DNA of 64,000 nucleotides. Source: Ferrovibrio sp. (lineage in GTDB: Bacteria > Pseudomonadota > Alphaproteobacteria > Ferrovibrionales > Ferrovibrionaceae). Of this stretch, positions 17,408-26,972 are shown piece by piece. The notes under the pieces are model-generated. The model saw nothing but the letters and a program-made list of their open reading frames with translations, was not told where the DNA came from and did not search any database. Position numbers and translations under genes: made by a program. Position 1 is the first letter of the stretch, and each line of letters begins with the position of its first letter. The stretch is from contig NZ_JAHBYG010000001.1 in NCBI RefSeq assembly GCF_019636075.1, positions 180,596 through 244,595 on the forward strand, given 5' to 3'.

Positions 17408-18166
17408 TCAGCTTTTCGCGGCGCGGGCTTCTGGCCAATTCTGCTCCTGGCCCTGATCCCAGACCGGCTCGCGGCCGAGCCCCTCGCTGCTGAAGGCGGA
17501 GGCCCAAAGCCCGGGATGATCCTCGGTGCCGCTCAAATCCCGTTCACGCAGCAACCAGAACAGCAAAGCCTTGCGGCGCGGTGCGGGCAGGGCGGCAAAC
17601 AGCGACAATAATTGTGCCGCTTGGCCGTGCAGCGGGGATTCACGCGGCACTGACAGCGATAGATTGCCCTCGGCATCGATAGAACGGGCAAACATATCAG
17701 TCTGCTGAGTGCCGGTAAGCGCAGCGATGCCTGTATTTACAGGCGTGCCGGGCATTGCGCAGGCCAGGGCATCGGTATGGCCTTTTGCAGATTGTGCTGC
17801 ATTGAGGGCGGGCAACACAGAGGTGTTGCGGTTGCTGCCGGTGAGTTCCTGCAAGGGTACGCCCAGAACCTGGGCCAACCGCTCCAACCGCTCAGCCGAA
17901 GGGTGCCGTGCCCGGCCGCGCATGATATCGCGCACATAGGAGGCGTGCAGGCCGGCTGCTTGCGAAAGCGGCGCCGGGCGCCAGCCCTGGCGCTGCATCA
18001 GGCGCTTCAGGTTTTGCATCAAGGGGGTTTCGTAGGAAGGGGCGATTTCCGACGAGAGCTGAGCTTTTGAGAAGCGCTGCGCTTTTGAGGGGCGCGGCGC
18101 TTTCGAGCTATGCGGTGTTTTCAAGGATTGATCCTTGATGGCGTGTTTTTTCATGGCAGCTTGCAT
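17408..18166 (-). CDS. HTH (XRE-like) domain protein with repeat-containing N-terminal tail
   Basis: 252 residues from the second in-frame ATG (a GCGGG-containing stretch precedes it); ATG 18181 and 18154 are alternatives. The tail (about residues 1-48) is Lys/Ser/Pro-rich with three SKAxRx-like repeats. The HTH region follows: NLKRLMQRQGW, LSQAAGLHASYVRDIMRG, RHPSAERLERLAQVLGVPLQEL. The C-terminal half is unfamiliar apart from a LLSLFAALPAPRRKALLFWLLRERD helix typical of phage-repressor-like XRE proteins of Rhodospirillales. It stands alone between two long non-coding stretches, which could indicate acquisition (inference). Confidence 0.75.
   Translation of the reverse strand: MQAAMKKHAIKDQSLKTPHSSKAPRPSKAQRFSKAQLSSEIAPSYETPLMQNLKRLMQRQGWRPAPLSQAAGLHASYVRDIMRGRARHPSAERLERLAQVLGVPLQELTGSNRNTSVLPALNAAQSAKGHTDALACAMPGTPVNTGIAALTGTQQTDMFARSIDAEGNLSLSVPRESPLHGQAAQLLSLFAALPAPRRKALLFWLLRERDLSGTEDHPGLWASAFSSEGLGREPVWDQGQEQNWPEARAAKS
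18053..18106 (-). repeat. Three tandem 18-bp units in the HTH protein's N-terminus
   Basis: Units at 18053-18070, 18071-18088 and 18089-18106 on the plus strand, each ending in TTTTGA or TTTCGA. On the coding strand they encode SKAPRP, SKAQRF and SKAQLS. The period is a multiple of three, so unit loss or gain keeps the frame. Confidence 0.75.
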
Positions 18167-18181
18167 CCCGCTATCCCGCAT

Positions 18182-18536
18182 AGAATAGGGAAAATTCTTG
18201 CTTTGTGCGATGGATTTTTCACGATCTGGTTTTACAGATGCGGTTGTACTACCCCTAAAAAGGAATATTTTGATCTATTGTCCCCCTTTATGTTCTTATC
18301 TGTTAAACTTTGGTCGAGCCGCGTTGCAATTAAAGAGACAATCATCGACTCATCAGAGACATTATAAAGTACAAAAAAATCATATATTTGAAACAAGTAT
18401 GCTTGTTCTATAACAATAATTTATTACAATTGTTTGCCATTGCAAATATGGGCAAATTCAGCCGGGTCGCGATTTTTAGGTATGAAACAAGGATCGTTCC
18501 CGTATTGATCCTATGCGTCCCGCATGCAACCGGCGC
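18182..18536. other. Non-coding AT-rich gap
   Basis: About 355 bp between the HTH gene start and the serB stop. It is markedly AT-rich with runs of A and T (for example around 18310-18450) and holds no frame with family resemblance. It must contain the HTH gene promoter on its left side. No terminator-like hairpin for serB was found by eye. Confidence 0.5.
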
Positions 18537-19439
18537 TTATGCACGTCCAATTATATCGGCGCGACGGTATCCCTGGGCATAGAGCAGGGCGGTCAGGTCG
18601 CCGTGGCGCACATTCAGCCTGGCTTGGGCCCGCACATTGGGCTTGGCCCGGAAAGCGATGCCCATGCCGGCGGCCAGCAGCATGCTGAGGTCGTTGGCGC
18701 CATCGCCCACGGTGAGGCAATCGGCGTCGGTCACGCCCTGTTGCGTGGCGATCCGTTGCATCGCCTGCAGCTTCGCATCCCGGCCCAGGATCGGCTCGCG
18801 CACGGTGCCGGCCAGTTTGTCGAAGGTGACCACCAAATGGTTGGCCTGCTGCTCATCGAAGCCCAGTTCGGCCTGGATGCGCCGGGTGTAATGGTCGAAA
18901 CCGCCGGAAACCAATGCGCAATACACCCCGTGATGCTTCAGAGTGCGCAGCAGGGTGGAGGCGCCGGGCATCAGCTTGATATTGCTGCCGGCACGGTCCA
19001 GCAGATCGTCCGGCAGGCCTTTCAGCAGCGCCACGCGCTCGCGCAGGGCGGTGTCGAAATTCAGTTCGCCATTCATGGCGCGGCGGGTGATATCGGCAAT
19101 GCCTGGGCCCAGATTGGCGATTTCGGCCAGTTCATCGATCATCTCGTTGCGGATGATGGTGCTTTCCATATCGGCCACCAGCACCTTTTTGCGGCGGTTC
19201 TCGGCATCCACCAGCAGCAGGTCCACCGGCGCGCCGCGCAGGGCGGTTTCGGCTGCCTTGATCACGGCTTCGCGGCCCAGCCGCTCATAGCCGATATCGC
19301 AGGCAATGCCCTGATCCAGCCAATCCGGCTTGGCCACCTTGGCGCCGGCCAGGGCCAGGGCGTCGCGCACCGCCCCAACCATGCGCTCGCTTAAAGCGGA
19401 GCCATGCGGATCGACGATCAGGGTGAGAAGGTTTTGCAT
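18537..19439 (-). CDS. serB: Phosphoserine phosphatase
   Basis: Final step of serine synthesis. 300 residues from MQNLLTLIV; the frame runs on upstream to 20522 but that part is the antisense shadow of miaA. A ~75-residue ACT-like N-terminal region is followed by the HAD core: motif I VADMESTIIRNEMIDE, motif II LVSGGFDHYT, motif III lysine near GRDAK, motif IV VGDGANDLSML. The DMEST variant is typical of bacterial SerB. It is transcribed divergently from miaA with only 27 bp between the start codons. Confidence 0.95.
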   Translation of the reverse strand: MQNLLTLIVDPHGSALSERMVGAVRDALALAGAKVAKPDWLDQGIACDIGYERLGREAVIKAAETALRGAPVDLLLVDAENRRKKVLVADMESTIIRNEMIDELAEIANLGPGIADITRRAMNGELNFDTALRERVALLKGLPDDLLDRAGSNIKLMPGASTLLRTLKHHGVYCALVSGGFDHYTRRIQAELGFDEQQANHLVVTFDKLAGTVREPILGRDAKLQAMQRIATQQGVTDADCLTVGDGANDLSMLLAAGMGIAFRAKPNVRAQARLNVRHGDLTALLYAQGYRRADIIGRA

Positions 19440-19466
19440 GGCGGCGTCCCACTGTATGAAATACGG

Positions 19467-20453
19467 ATGACCGATATACCTGCCGATCTGCCGCTTGTCA
19501 TCGTTGCCGGGCCCACTGCCAGCGGCAAGTCGGCGCTTGGGCTGGCGATAGCCGAGCATTTCGGCGGCGATGTGATCAATGCCGACAGCATGCAGGTCTA
19601 TCGCGACCTGCGGATTCTTTCCGCGCGTCCCACGCCGGAGGAAGAAGCCCGCCTGCCGCACCGGCTTTATGGCGTGCTGGATGGCGCAGACCATGGCACG
19701 GCGGCGCGCTGGCGCGGCCTGGCGCGGCAGGCGATTGCCGAAACTGCCGCCAAAGGCCGGCTGCCGGTGCTGGTGGGCGGCACCGGCATGTATTTGCGCG
19801 GGCTGCTGGAAGGCATGGTAGAGGTGCCGCCGATCCCGGAAGCAGCGCGCCGGCAGGCGCAGGCCATGCTGAGCGCCGAAGGCGCGGCCGCGCTGCATGC
19901 CCGGCTGGATGCGGAAACCGCGGCGCAACTGCAGCCGCATGACAGCCAGCGGGTGTTGCGCGCCACCGAAGTGCTGCTGGGCACCGGTAAGGGCCTGGCT
20001 GCCTGGCGCCTGGCCGGCAATGCGCCAGGCCTGGCCAATCCGGTGGCCTGGATTCTGCTGCGGCCGCCGCGCGCCGCGCTTTATGCGCGGATAGACCGGC
20101 GTTTCGAGGCGATGATGGCGGCCGGGGCGCTGGACGAGGCCCGTGCGGTGGCCGCGCGGCAGGATCTGCCGGCGGATGCCCCGATGCGCAAGGCCCATGG
20201 CCTGCCGGAATTGCTGGAACACCTGGCGGGCAGGATTTCGCTGGCCGAAGCCATCCGAATAGGGCAGCTTAATACGCGGCATTACGCCAAGCGGCAGACC
20301 ACCTGGTTTCGGCACCAATTGGTGCCCCGAGCGGCTGATTGCCTGCTGGTTGAGGAAACCGACCTTGGCGAGAAAGAAAATTTCAAGCCAGAGGCAAAAA
20401 TCTTTCCATTCATTGTGAGATACCTGTTGACCATGCGGTGGCCCGCCGTATAG
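19467..20453 (+). CDS. miaA: tRNA dimethylallyltransferase
   Basis: Adds the isopentenyl group to A37 of tRNAs that read UNN codons. 328 residues from MTDIPADLP. The P-loop is VIVAGPTASGKSALG, followed by VINADSMQVYRDLRI, LVGGTGMYLRGLLEG and the C-terminal LNTRHYAKRQTTWFRHQ motif. The 63 bases of open frame upstream of 19467 overlap the serB start, so the ATG at 19467 was chosen. The divergent serB/miaA promoter region is very compact. Confidence 0.95.
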   Translation: MTDIPADLPLVIVAGPTASGKSALGLAIAEHFGGDVINADSMQVYRDLRILSARPTPEEEARLPHRLYGVLDGADHGTAARWRGLARQAIAETAAKGRLPVLVGGTGMYLRGLLEGMVEVPPIPEAARRQAQAMLSAEGAAALHARLDAETAAQLQPHDSQRVLRATEVLLGTGKGLAAWRLAGNAPGLANPVAWILLRPPRAALYARIDRRFEAMMAAGALDEARAVAARQDLPADAPMRKAHGLPELLEHLAGRISLAEAIRIGQLNTRHYAKRQTTWFRHQLVPRAADCLLVEETDLGEKENFKPEAKIFPFIVRYLLTMRWPAV

Positions 20454-20472
20454 GTTGGCCCGCTTTTTCGAG

Positions 20473-20500
20473 GGGGCGGATGGTTTTTCGCCCCTTTTTT
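20473..20500 (+). terminator. Intrinsic terminator between miaA and ilvB
   Basis: GGGGCG (20473-20478) pairs with CGCCCC (20489-20494) around a 10-nt loop and is followed by six T. It lies 20 bp after miaA and 50 bp before ilvB. It can end miaA transcripts or act as an attenuator for ilvB, but no Val/Leu/Ile-rich leader peptide is visible, so plain termination is preferred. Confidence 0.7.
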
Positions 20501-20550
20501 GCCAGTGCAACACCCAGAACAATACTCAGGGCAACACAAGGAATGGAGTT

Positions 20551-22332
20551 ATGGCTACCGAACAGCGTGAAAAGCAGACCATGTCCGGCGCGGAGCTGGT
20601 GATCAAGGCGCTTGTAGATCAGGGCGTCGAGGTCATTTTCGGCTATCCGGGCGGCGCGGTATTGCCGATTTACGATGCGCTGTTCAAGCAGAATGCCATT
20701 CGCCACATCCTGGTGCGTCACGAGCAGGGTGCGGTGCATGCCGCGGAAGGTTATGCGCGGTCCACCGGCAAGCCCGGCGTGGTGCTGGTCACCTCCGGCC
20801 CCGGCGCCACCAATGCGGTGACCGGCCTGACCGATGCGCTGCTGGATTCCATCCCGGTGATCTGCCTCACCGGCCAGGTGGCCACCCATCTGATCGGCTC
20901 GGATGCCTTCCAGGAATGCGATACCACCGGCATCACCCGGCCCTGCACCAAGCATAATTACCTGGTGAAGAATGCCGAAGATCTTGCCCGCGTGGTGCAT
21001 GAGGCGTTTTACGTCGCCACCAATGGCCGCCCCGGCCCGGTGGTGATCGATCTGCCCAAGGATGTGCAGGTGCAGCAGGGCCATTACACCGGCCCGCAGA
21101 ATGTGCGCCACAAGACCTATCGTCCGCGTGTCGAGGGCGAGGCCGACAAGATCCGCCAGGCCGTCGAGCTGATGGCCAAGGCCGAGCGGCCGATCTTCTA
21201 TACCGGCGGCGGCATCATCAATGCCGGCCCGAAGGCTTCGGAATTGCTGCGCGAATTGGTGAAGCTGACCGGTTTCCCGGTCACCAACACGCTGATGGGG
21301 CTTGGCGCGGTGTCTGGTACCGACAAGCATTTCCTCGGCATGCTGGGTATGCATGGCACCTGGGAAGCCAATCATGCCATGCATGATTGCGATGTGATGA
21401 TCAATATCGGCGCGCGTTTCGATGATCGCATCACCGGTCGGCTGAATGCGTTTTCGCCGGGCTCCACCAAGATCCATGTGGATATCGACCCGTCGTCGCA
21501 TAACAAAACCGTGCGTGCCGATCTCTGCATCGTGGGCGATGCCTGCCGGGTGCTGGAGCAGATGATCTCCGCGTGGAAAGAAGGCGGCTTCAAGCCGAAT
21601 ACCAAGGCGGTGAAGAAATGGTGGGCGCAGATCGATCAATGGCGCGCCCGCGATTGCCTGCATTTCACCCAGGGCAAGGATATCATCAAGCCGCAATACG
21701 CCATCCAGCGGCTGTATGAGAAGACCAGGAACCGCGACACCTTCATCACCACCGAGGTGGGCCAGCACCAGATGTGGGCGGCGCAGTATTACAAGTTCGA
21801 GCAGCCCAATCGCTGGATGACCTCGGGCGGCCTGGGCACCATGGGCTATGGCCTGCCGGCCGCCATCGGCGTGCAACTCGGCCATCCCGGCAAGCTGGTT
21901 GTGGATATCGCCGGCGAGGCCTCGATCCTGATGAATATCCAGGAGCTGGGCACGGCGGCGCAATTCCGCCTGCCGGTGAAGGTGTTCGTGCTCAATAACG
22001 AATATATGGGCATGGTGCGCCAATGGCAGCAATTGCTCCATGGCGGCCGCTATTCCCAGAGCTATTCGGAATCTCTGCCCGATTTCGTGAAGCTGGCCGA
22101 GGCCTTCCATTGCGTGGGCCTGCGCTGCACCAACCCTGCCGATCTCGATGGGGTCATCGACGAGATGATCAAGATCGACCGGCCGGTGCTGGTCGATGTA
22201 GCGGTCGACAAGGCCGAGAATTGTTTCCCGATGGTGCCTTCGGGCGCTGCCCATAACGAGATGATCCTTCCCGATCAGCCGGCCTCCGCCCCGGGGGCTT
22301 CGGTGAGCGAGGAAGGCATGGCGCTGGTCTAG
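20551..22332 (+). CDS. ilvB: Acetolactate synthase, large (catalytic) subunit
   Basis: Condenses two pyruvates, or pyruvate with 2-oxobutyrate, in valine/leucine/isoleucine synthesis, using ThDP, FAD and Mg2+. 593 residues. The ThDP glutamate lies in VIFGYPGGAVLPIYDALF and LVRHEQGAVHAAEGYAR. ITRPCTKHNYLV and the ThDP-binding AGEASILMNIQELGTA / LNNEYMGMVRQWQ segments are intact. The start at 20551 has AAGGAATGGAG upstream; earlier codons in the frame cross the terminator. It is the first gene of ilvB-ilvN-ilvC. Confidence 0.97.
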   Translation: MATEQREKQTMSGAELVIKALVDQGVEVIFGYPGGAVLPIYDALFKQNAIRHILVRHEQGAVHAAEGYARSTGKPGVVLVTSGPGATNAVTGLTDALLDSIPVICLTGQVATHLIGSDAFQECDTTGITRPCTKHNYLVKNAEDLARVVHEAFYVATNGRPGPVVIDLPKDVQVQQGHYTGPQNVRHKTYRPRVEGEADKIRQAVELMAKAERPIFYTGGGIINAGPKASELLRELVKLTGFPVTNTLMGLGAVSGTDKHFLGMLGMHGTWEANHAMHDCDVMINIGARFDDRITGRLNAFSPGSTKIHVDIDPSSHNKTVRADLCIVGDACRVLEQMISAWKEGGFKPNTKAVKKWWAQIDQWRARDCLHFTQGKDIIKPQYAIQRLYEKTRNRDTFITTEVGQHQMWAAQYYKFEQPNRWMTSGGLGTMGYGLPAAIGVQLGHPGKLVVDIAGEASILMNIQELGTAAQFRLPVKVFVLNNEYMGMVRQWQQLLHGGRYSQSYSESLPDFVKLAEAFHCVGLRCTNPADLDGVIDEMIKIDRPVLVDVAVDKAENCFPMVPSGAAHNEMILPDQPASAPGASVSEEGMALV

Positions 22333-22361
22333 GTCAGCGATTTCAATCCGGATACCCAGTC

Positions 22362-22880
22362 ATGTCAGCGCAAGCCGCTTTGCCGATCCAATCTCACATC
22401 CTGTCCATCCTGGTGGATAACGAGCCGGGCATCCTTGCCCGTATCGTCGGCCTATTCTCGGGCCGTGGCTATAATATCGAGAGCCTCACGGTGGCCGAGG
22501 TGAACAACGCCGCCCATCTCTCGCGCATCACCATCGTCACCTCCGGCCCGGCGCCGGTGATCGAGCAGATCAAGGCCCAGTTGGGCCGCCTGGTGCCGGT
22601 GCATAATGTGCACGATCTCACTGTGGAAGGTCCGCATGTGGCGCGCGAACTGGCGCTGATCAAGGTGGCCGGCAGCGGCGAGAAGCGGGTGGAAAGCCTG
22701 CGCATCGCCGATATCTTCCGTGCGCGCGCGGTGGACAGCACCATCGAATCCTTCGTTTTTGAAGTGACCGGCACCACCGAGAAGGTCGATGCCTTCATCA
22801 AGCTGATGCAGCCGCTCGGCCTGGTGGATGTATCGCGCACCGGCGTGGTGGCGATCAGCCGCGGCGCCACGCCACTTTAA
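22362..22880 (+). CDS. ilvN: Acetolactate synthase, small (regulatory) subunit
   Basis: 172 residues. An N-terminal ACT domain (HILSILVDNEPGILARIVGLFSGRGYNIESLTV) binds valine for feedback control. The C-terminal domain has FRARAVDSTIESFVFEVTG and ends RTGVVAISRG. It follows ilvB by 29 bp and the two proteins form one holoenzyme. The length matches the IlvH/IlvN type found in alphaproteobacteria. Confidence 0.96.
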   Translation: MSAQAALPIQSHILSILVDNEPGILARIVGLFSGRGYNIESLTVAEVNNAAHLSRITIVTSGPAPVIEQIKAQLGRLVPVHNVHDLTVEGPHVARELALIKVAGSGEKRVESLRIADIFRARAVDSTIESFVFEVTGTTEKVDAFIKLMQPLGLVDVSRTGVVAISRGATPL

Positions 22881-24002
<1,122 letters not shown>

Positions 24003-24023
24003 GGCCTTTCCGGCACACAAAAG

Positions 24024-24068
24024 ACGGCCGCCGGATCGCGCATTGATTTGCGACCCGGCGGCCGTTTT
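24024..24068 (+). terminator. Intrinsic terminator after ilvC
   Basis: ACGGCCGCCGG (24024-24034) pairs exactly with CCGGCGGCCGT (24055-24065), with a further TCGC/GCGA pair inside, and TTTT follows. It ends the ilvBNC transcript and separates it from ilvD. The stem core is repeated in the terminator after ilvD. Confidence 0.85.
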
Positions 24069-24128
24069 CGGTTATGCTGCCAGCGATAACCGACGCGAAA
24101 AAAGACAACCAGCATTTTAGGGTGTGAC

Positions 24129-25961
24129 ATGCCTGCTTATCGCTCCAGAACCACCACCCACGGCCGCAACATGGCGGGCGCACGCGGCCTTTGGCGCGCC
24201 ACCGGCATGAAGGACGAGGACTTCGGCAAGCCGATCATCGCCATCGTCAATTCCTTCACCCAGTTCGTGCCCGGCCATGTGCATCTGAAGGATCTCGGCC
24301 AGATGGTGGCGCGCGAGGTGGAAGCGGCCGGCGGCGTGGCCAAGGAATTCAACACCATCGCGGTGGATGACGGCATCGCCATGGGCCATGACGGCATGCT
24401 GTATTCGCTGCCGTCGCGCGAGATCATCGCCGATTCCGTGGAATACATGGTGAATGCCCATTGCGCCGATGCCATGGTGTGCATTTCCAATTGCGACAAG
24501 ATCACGCCCGGCATGCTGATGGCTGCTTTGCGCCTCAATATCCCGGCGGTGTTCGTTTCCGGCGGCCCGATGGAAGCCGGCAAGGTGCTGCTGGGCAGCG
24601 GCGAGCAGAAGGCGGTGGATCTGATCGATGCCATGGTGGCCGCTGCCGACGACAAGATCAGCGACGAGGATGTAAAGACCTACGAGCGTTCGGCTTGCCC
24701 CACCTGCGGTTCCTGCTCCGGCATGTTCACCGCCAATTCAATGAACTGTCTTACCGAGGCTTTGGGCCTTTCCTTGCCCGGCAACGGTTCCACTTTGGCC
24801 ACCCATGCCGACCGCAAGCGGCTGTTCCTGGAAGCCGGCCGCCTGGTGGTCGATCTCGCGCGCCGCTATTACGAAAACGACGATGCCAGCGTATTGCCGC
24901 GCAGCATCGCCAATTTCGCGGCGTTTGAGAATGCCATGACGCTGGATATCGCCATGGGCGGTTCCACCAACACCGTGTTGCATCTGCTGGCTGCCGCCTA
25001 TGAGGGCGAGGTGAATTTCACCATGGCCGATATCGACCGGCTGTCGCGCCGCGTGCCGGTGCTGTGCAAGGTGGCGCCGGCCAAGTCGGATGTGCATATG
25101 GAAGATGTGCATCGCGCCGGCGGCATCATGGCCATTCTGGGCGAGTTGGATCGCGCCGGTTTGCTCAACACCTCGGTGGGCAGCGTGCATGCGCCTACAT
25201 TGGCCGATGCGTTGAACCGCTGGGATGTGATGCGCAGCAAGGATCCTGCCGTGGTTGATTTCTTCCGTGCCGCGCCGGGTGGCGTGCCCACGCAGGAAGC
25301 CTTCTCGCAATCGCGCCGCTACGACAGCCTGGATACCGACCGCAAGACCGGCGTGCTGCGCAGCGCGGAGCATGCCTTCTCCAAGGATGGCGGCCTGGCT
25401 GTGTTGTTCGGCAATCTTGCCGAGGATGGCTGCATCGTGAAAACCGCCGGCGTGGATGAATCGATCCTGAAATTCTCCGGCCCGGCGCATATCTTCGAGA
25501 GTCAGGATGATGCGGTGTCCAGCATCCTCACCGGCAAGGTGAAGGCCGGCGAGATCGTGCTGATCCGCTATGAAGGCCCGCGCGGCGGCCCCGGCATGCA
25601 GGAAATGCTCTATCCCACCAGCTACCTGAAATCCAAGGGCCTGGGCAAGCTCTGCGCGTTGGTCACCGATGGCCGCTTCTCCGGCGGCTCGTCGGGGCTT
25701 TCCATCGGCCATGTGTCGCCGGAAGCCGCCGAGGGCGGCACCATCGGCTTGGTGCAGACCGGCGATATCATCGAGATCGATATCCCCAATCGCCGCATTC
25801 ATCTGGCTGTCAGCGATGCCGTGCTGGCCGAGCGCCGCAAGGCTCAGGAAGCCGCCGGCTGGCAGCCCGCCAAGCCGCGCAAGCGCAAGGTGTCTACCGC
25901 GCTTAGGGCCTATGCAGCGCTGACCACATCGGCCGCCAAGGGTGCTGTGCGCGTGCTCTGA
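24129..25961 (+). CDS. ilvD: Dihydroxy-acid dehydratase
   Basis: Dehydrates dihydroxyisovalerate and dihydroxymethylvalerate to 2-oxo acids. 610 residues. Fe-S and Mg-binding motifs are [33 protein letters not shown] and [14 protein letters not shown]; the C-terminal barrel has [12 protein letters not shown] and [25 protein letters not shown]. It lies between two intrinsic terminators and so probably has its own promoter. No start ambiguity: [20 protein letters not shown] is the usual opening. Confidence 0.97.
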   Translation: MPAYRSRTTTHGRNMAGARGLWRATGMKDEDFGKPIIAIVNSFTQFVPGHVHLKDLGQMVAREVEAAGGVAKEFNTIAVDDGIAMGHDGMLYSLPSREIIADSVEYMVNAHCADAMVCISNCDKITPGMLMAALRLNIPAVFVSGGPMEAGKVLLGSGEQKAVDLIDAMVAAADDKISDEDVKTYERSACPTCGSCSGMFTANSMNCLTEALGLSLPGNGSTLATHADRKRLFLEAGRLVVDLARRYYENDDASVLPRSIANFAAFENAMTLDIAMGGSTNTVLHLLAAAYEGEVNFTMADIDRLSRRVPVLCKVAPAKSDVHMEDVHRAGGIMAILGELDRAGLLNTSVGSVHAPTLADALNRWDVMRSKDPAVVDFFRAAPGGVPTQEAFSQSRRYDSLDTDRKTGVLRSAEHAFSKDGGLAVLFGNLAEDGCIVKTAGVDESILKFSGPAHIFESQDDAVSSILTGKVKAGEIVLIRYEGPRGGPGMQEMLYPTSYLKSKGLGKLCALVTDGRFSGGSSGLSIGHVSPEAAEGGTIGLVQTGDIIEIDIPNRRIHLAVSDAVLAERRKAQEAAGWQPAKPRKRKVSTALRAYAALTTSAAKGAVRVL

Positions 25962-25983
25962 TCGGCCTGGGTAAGGCAACGAA

Positions 25984-26015
25984 AAACGGCCGCCGAATAG
26001 CTCCGGCGGCCGTTT
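25984..26015. terminator. Bidirectional terminator between ilvD and XRE copy 2
   Basis: AAACGGCCGCCG (25984-25995) pairs exactly with CGGCGGCCGTTT (26004-26015) around an 8-nt loop. The symmetry gives a short A/T tract on both sides, so it can serve both converging genes (ilvD plus strand, XRE copy 2 minus strand). Confidence 0.8.
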
Positions 26016-26042
26016 GCTTTTGCAGGGTTGCTTGCGGCGCGA

Positions 26043-26501
26043 TCAGTCTTTCGCCTCGGGGGCGTCGCTGTCGCGGATGCTGCCGCCGGCGGCTGCCTTC
26101 ACCAGATCGAAGATATGGCGGCGCAGGGACTTTGAATCGATCCGGCTGAAATTGCGCACCAGTTCCATCGCCTGGCGCTGGGAAACCGCGCCGATCATGT
26201 TGGGGTCGATCTCATCCACCGGCAGGGTGCTGGGCAGGGTTTCGGTGGCCTGGCCCTCGAAGAAATAGCTGGGCGGCACATTCAGCAGCGCGGCGAATTG
26301 CTGCAGCCGGCTGGCACCGATCCGGTTCACGCCCTTTTCGTATTTCTGGATTTGCTGGAAGGTGAGCCCCACGGCCTGACCCAGTCGGGTCTGGCTCATT
26401 CCGGCCAGTGTGCGTGCTGCCCGCAGGCGGCGACCGACATGGCTGTCGAATTCATTGGTGCCGCGGCTTTTGGTGATGCGGGGACTGGCCTGATTCGTCA
26501 T
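26043..26501 (-). CDS. XRE-family HTH transcriptional regulator (copy 2)
   Basis: 152 residues from MTNQASPRITK; a GGAGGGAGGAG stretch lies 12-20 bases upstream. The HTH (residues about 20-75) has VGRRLRAARTLAGMSQTRLG and LTFQQIQKYEKGVNRIGASR, almost identical to copy 1 at 16108-16563. The C-terminal helices share QRQAMELVRNF but the linker differs. The two copies look like an old duplication with diverged sensor or oligomer regions. It converges on ilvD. A longer TTG start at 26534 is unlikely. Confidence 0.88.
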   Translation of the reverse strand: MTNQASPRITKSRGTNEFDSHVGRRLRAARTLAGMSQTRLGQAVGLTFQQIQKYEKGVNRIGASRLQQFAALLNVPPSYFFEGQATETLPSTLPVDEIDPNMIGAVSQRQAMELVRNFSRIDSKSLRRHIFDLVKAAAGGSIRDSDAPEAKD

Positions 26502-26879
26502 ACTTTCTTTCACTCCTCCCTCCAATAAAGCCAAATATTATCAATGGCTTATAATGGAGCAACTTACCCACTGTTTAGCTGTGATTCGTCACAATTCGAC
26601 AGAATATACAAAGGGAATGAATGCCTAGAGAGTTATTTTTCGATAATAAATTCGTTAACATGCCTCGGCGGCGGGCTTTCGGTCTGAAAACCTAAAGTCG
26701 TAGACCACGCTTTCGCCGTAATCCTGCAAGATAGTGAACCGGTTGGAAATTCACCCTCTGTTAAGCCTGTCGGGCGACACTGCGGCAGCGTTTCCAGTGC
26801 TTGCCAGTCATCCTTTTGCGCGAGACCCAGTAATCCCCTCGCGTGCCATTTGCGTGCAGCCCGCCGGAGCGTATAAGTT
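26502..26879. other. Promoter region of XRE copy 2 and leuA; no gene seen
   Basis: Divergent spacer of 378 bp. The left part (26535-26660) is AT-rich and probably carries the XRE copy 2 promoter. The right part shows no obvious Leu-rich leader, T-box or terminator-antiterminator pair. A frame on the plus strand from 26734 overlaps leuA out of frame and is not considered real. Confidence 0.5.
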
Positions 26880-26972
26880 ATGCTTAAATCAAAGAAATTC
26901 AGGCGAAATCGCGGTGCCGCGGGCGATCAGGCCCGGCTTTGCGCTTCGCCGGGTGGAAAGGCATCAGCATGA
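26880..26972 (+). CDS. Small upstream ORF overlapping the leuA start (ATGA)
   Basis: ATG at 26880 opens a 30-codon frame encoding a basic peptide (MLKSKKFRRNRGAAGDQARL..). Its TGA overlaps the leuA ATG by the ATGA arrangement. A GGAG lies about 10 bases before the start. The peptide has only two Leu, so it is not a classic leucine attenuator peptide. A hairpin CCCGGC (26932-26937)/GCCGGG (26948-26953) lies within it, just before the leuA ribosome site. Translational coupling is plausible; real expression is unproven. Confidence 0.4.
   Translation: MLKSKKFRRNRGAAGDQARLCASPGGKASA

Noticed and set aside
18053..18106. CRISPR-like tandem repeat
   Set aside because: 18-bp units are contiguous without spacers and encode an in-frame peptide repeat.
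20454..20550. Branched-chain amino acid attenuator before ilvB
   Set aside because: A terminator hairpin is present but no Val/Leu/Ile-rich leader peptide or alternative antiterminator stem was found.
20410..22254. 614-codon minus-strand frame opposite ilvB
   Set aside because: No domain; ilvB is certain on the plus strand.
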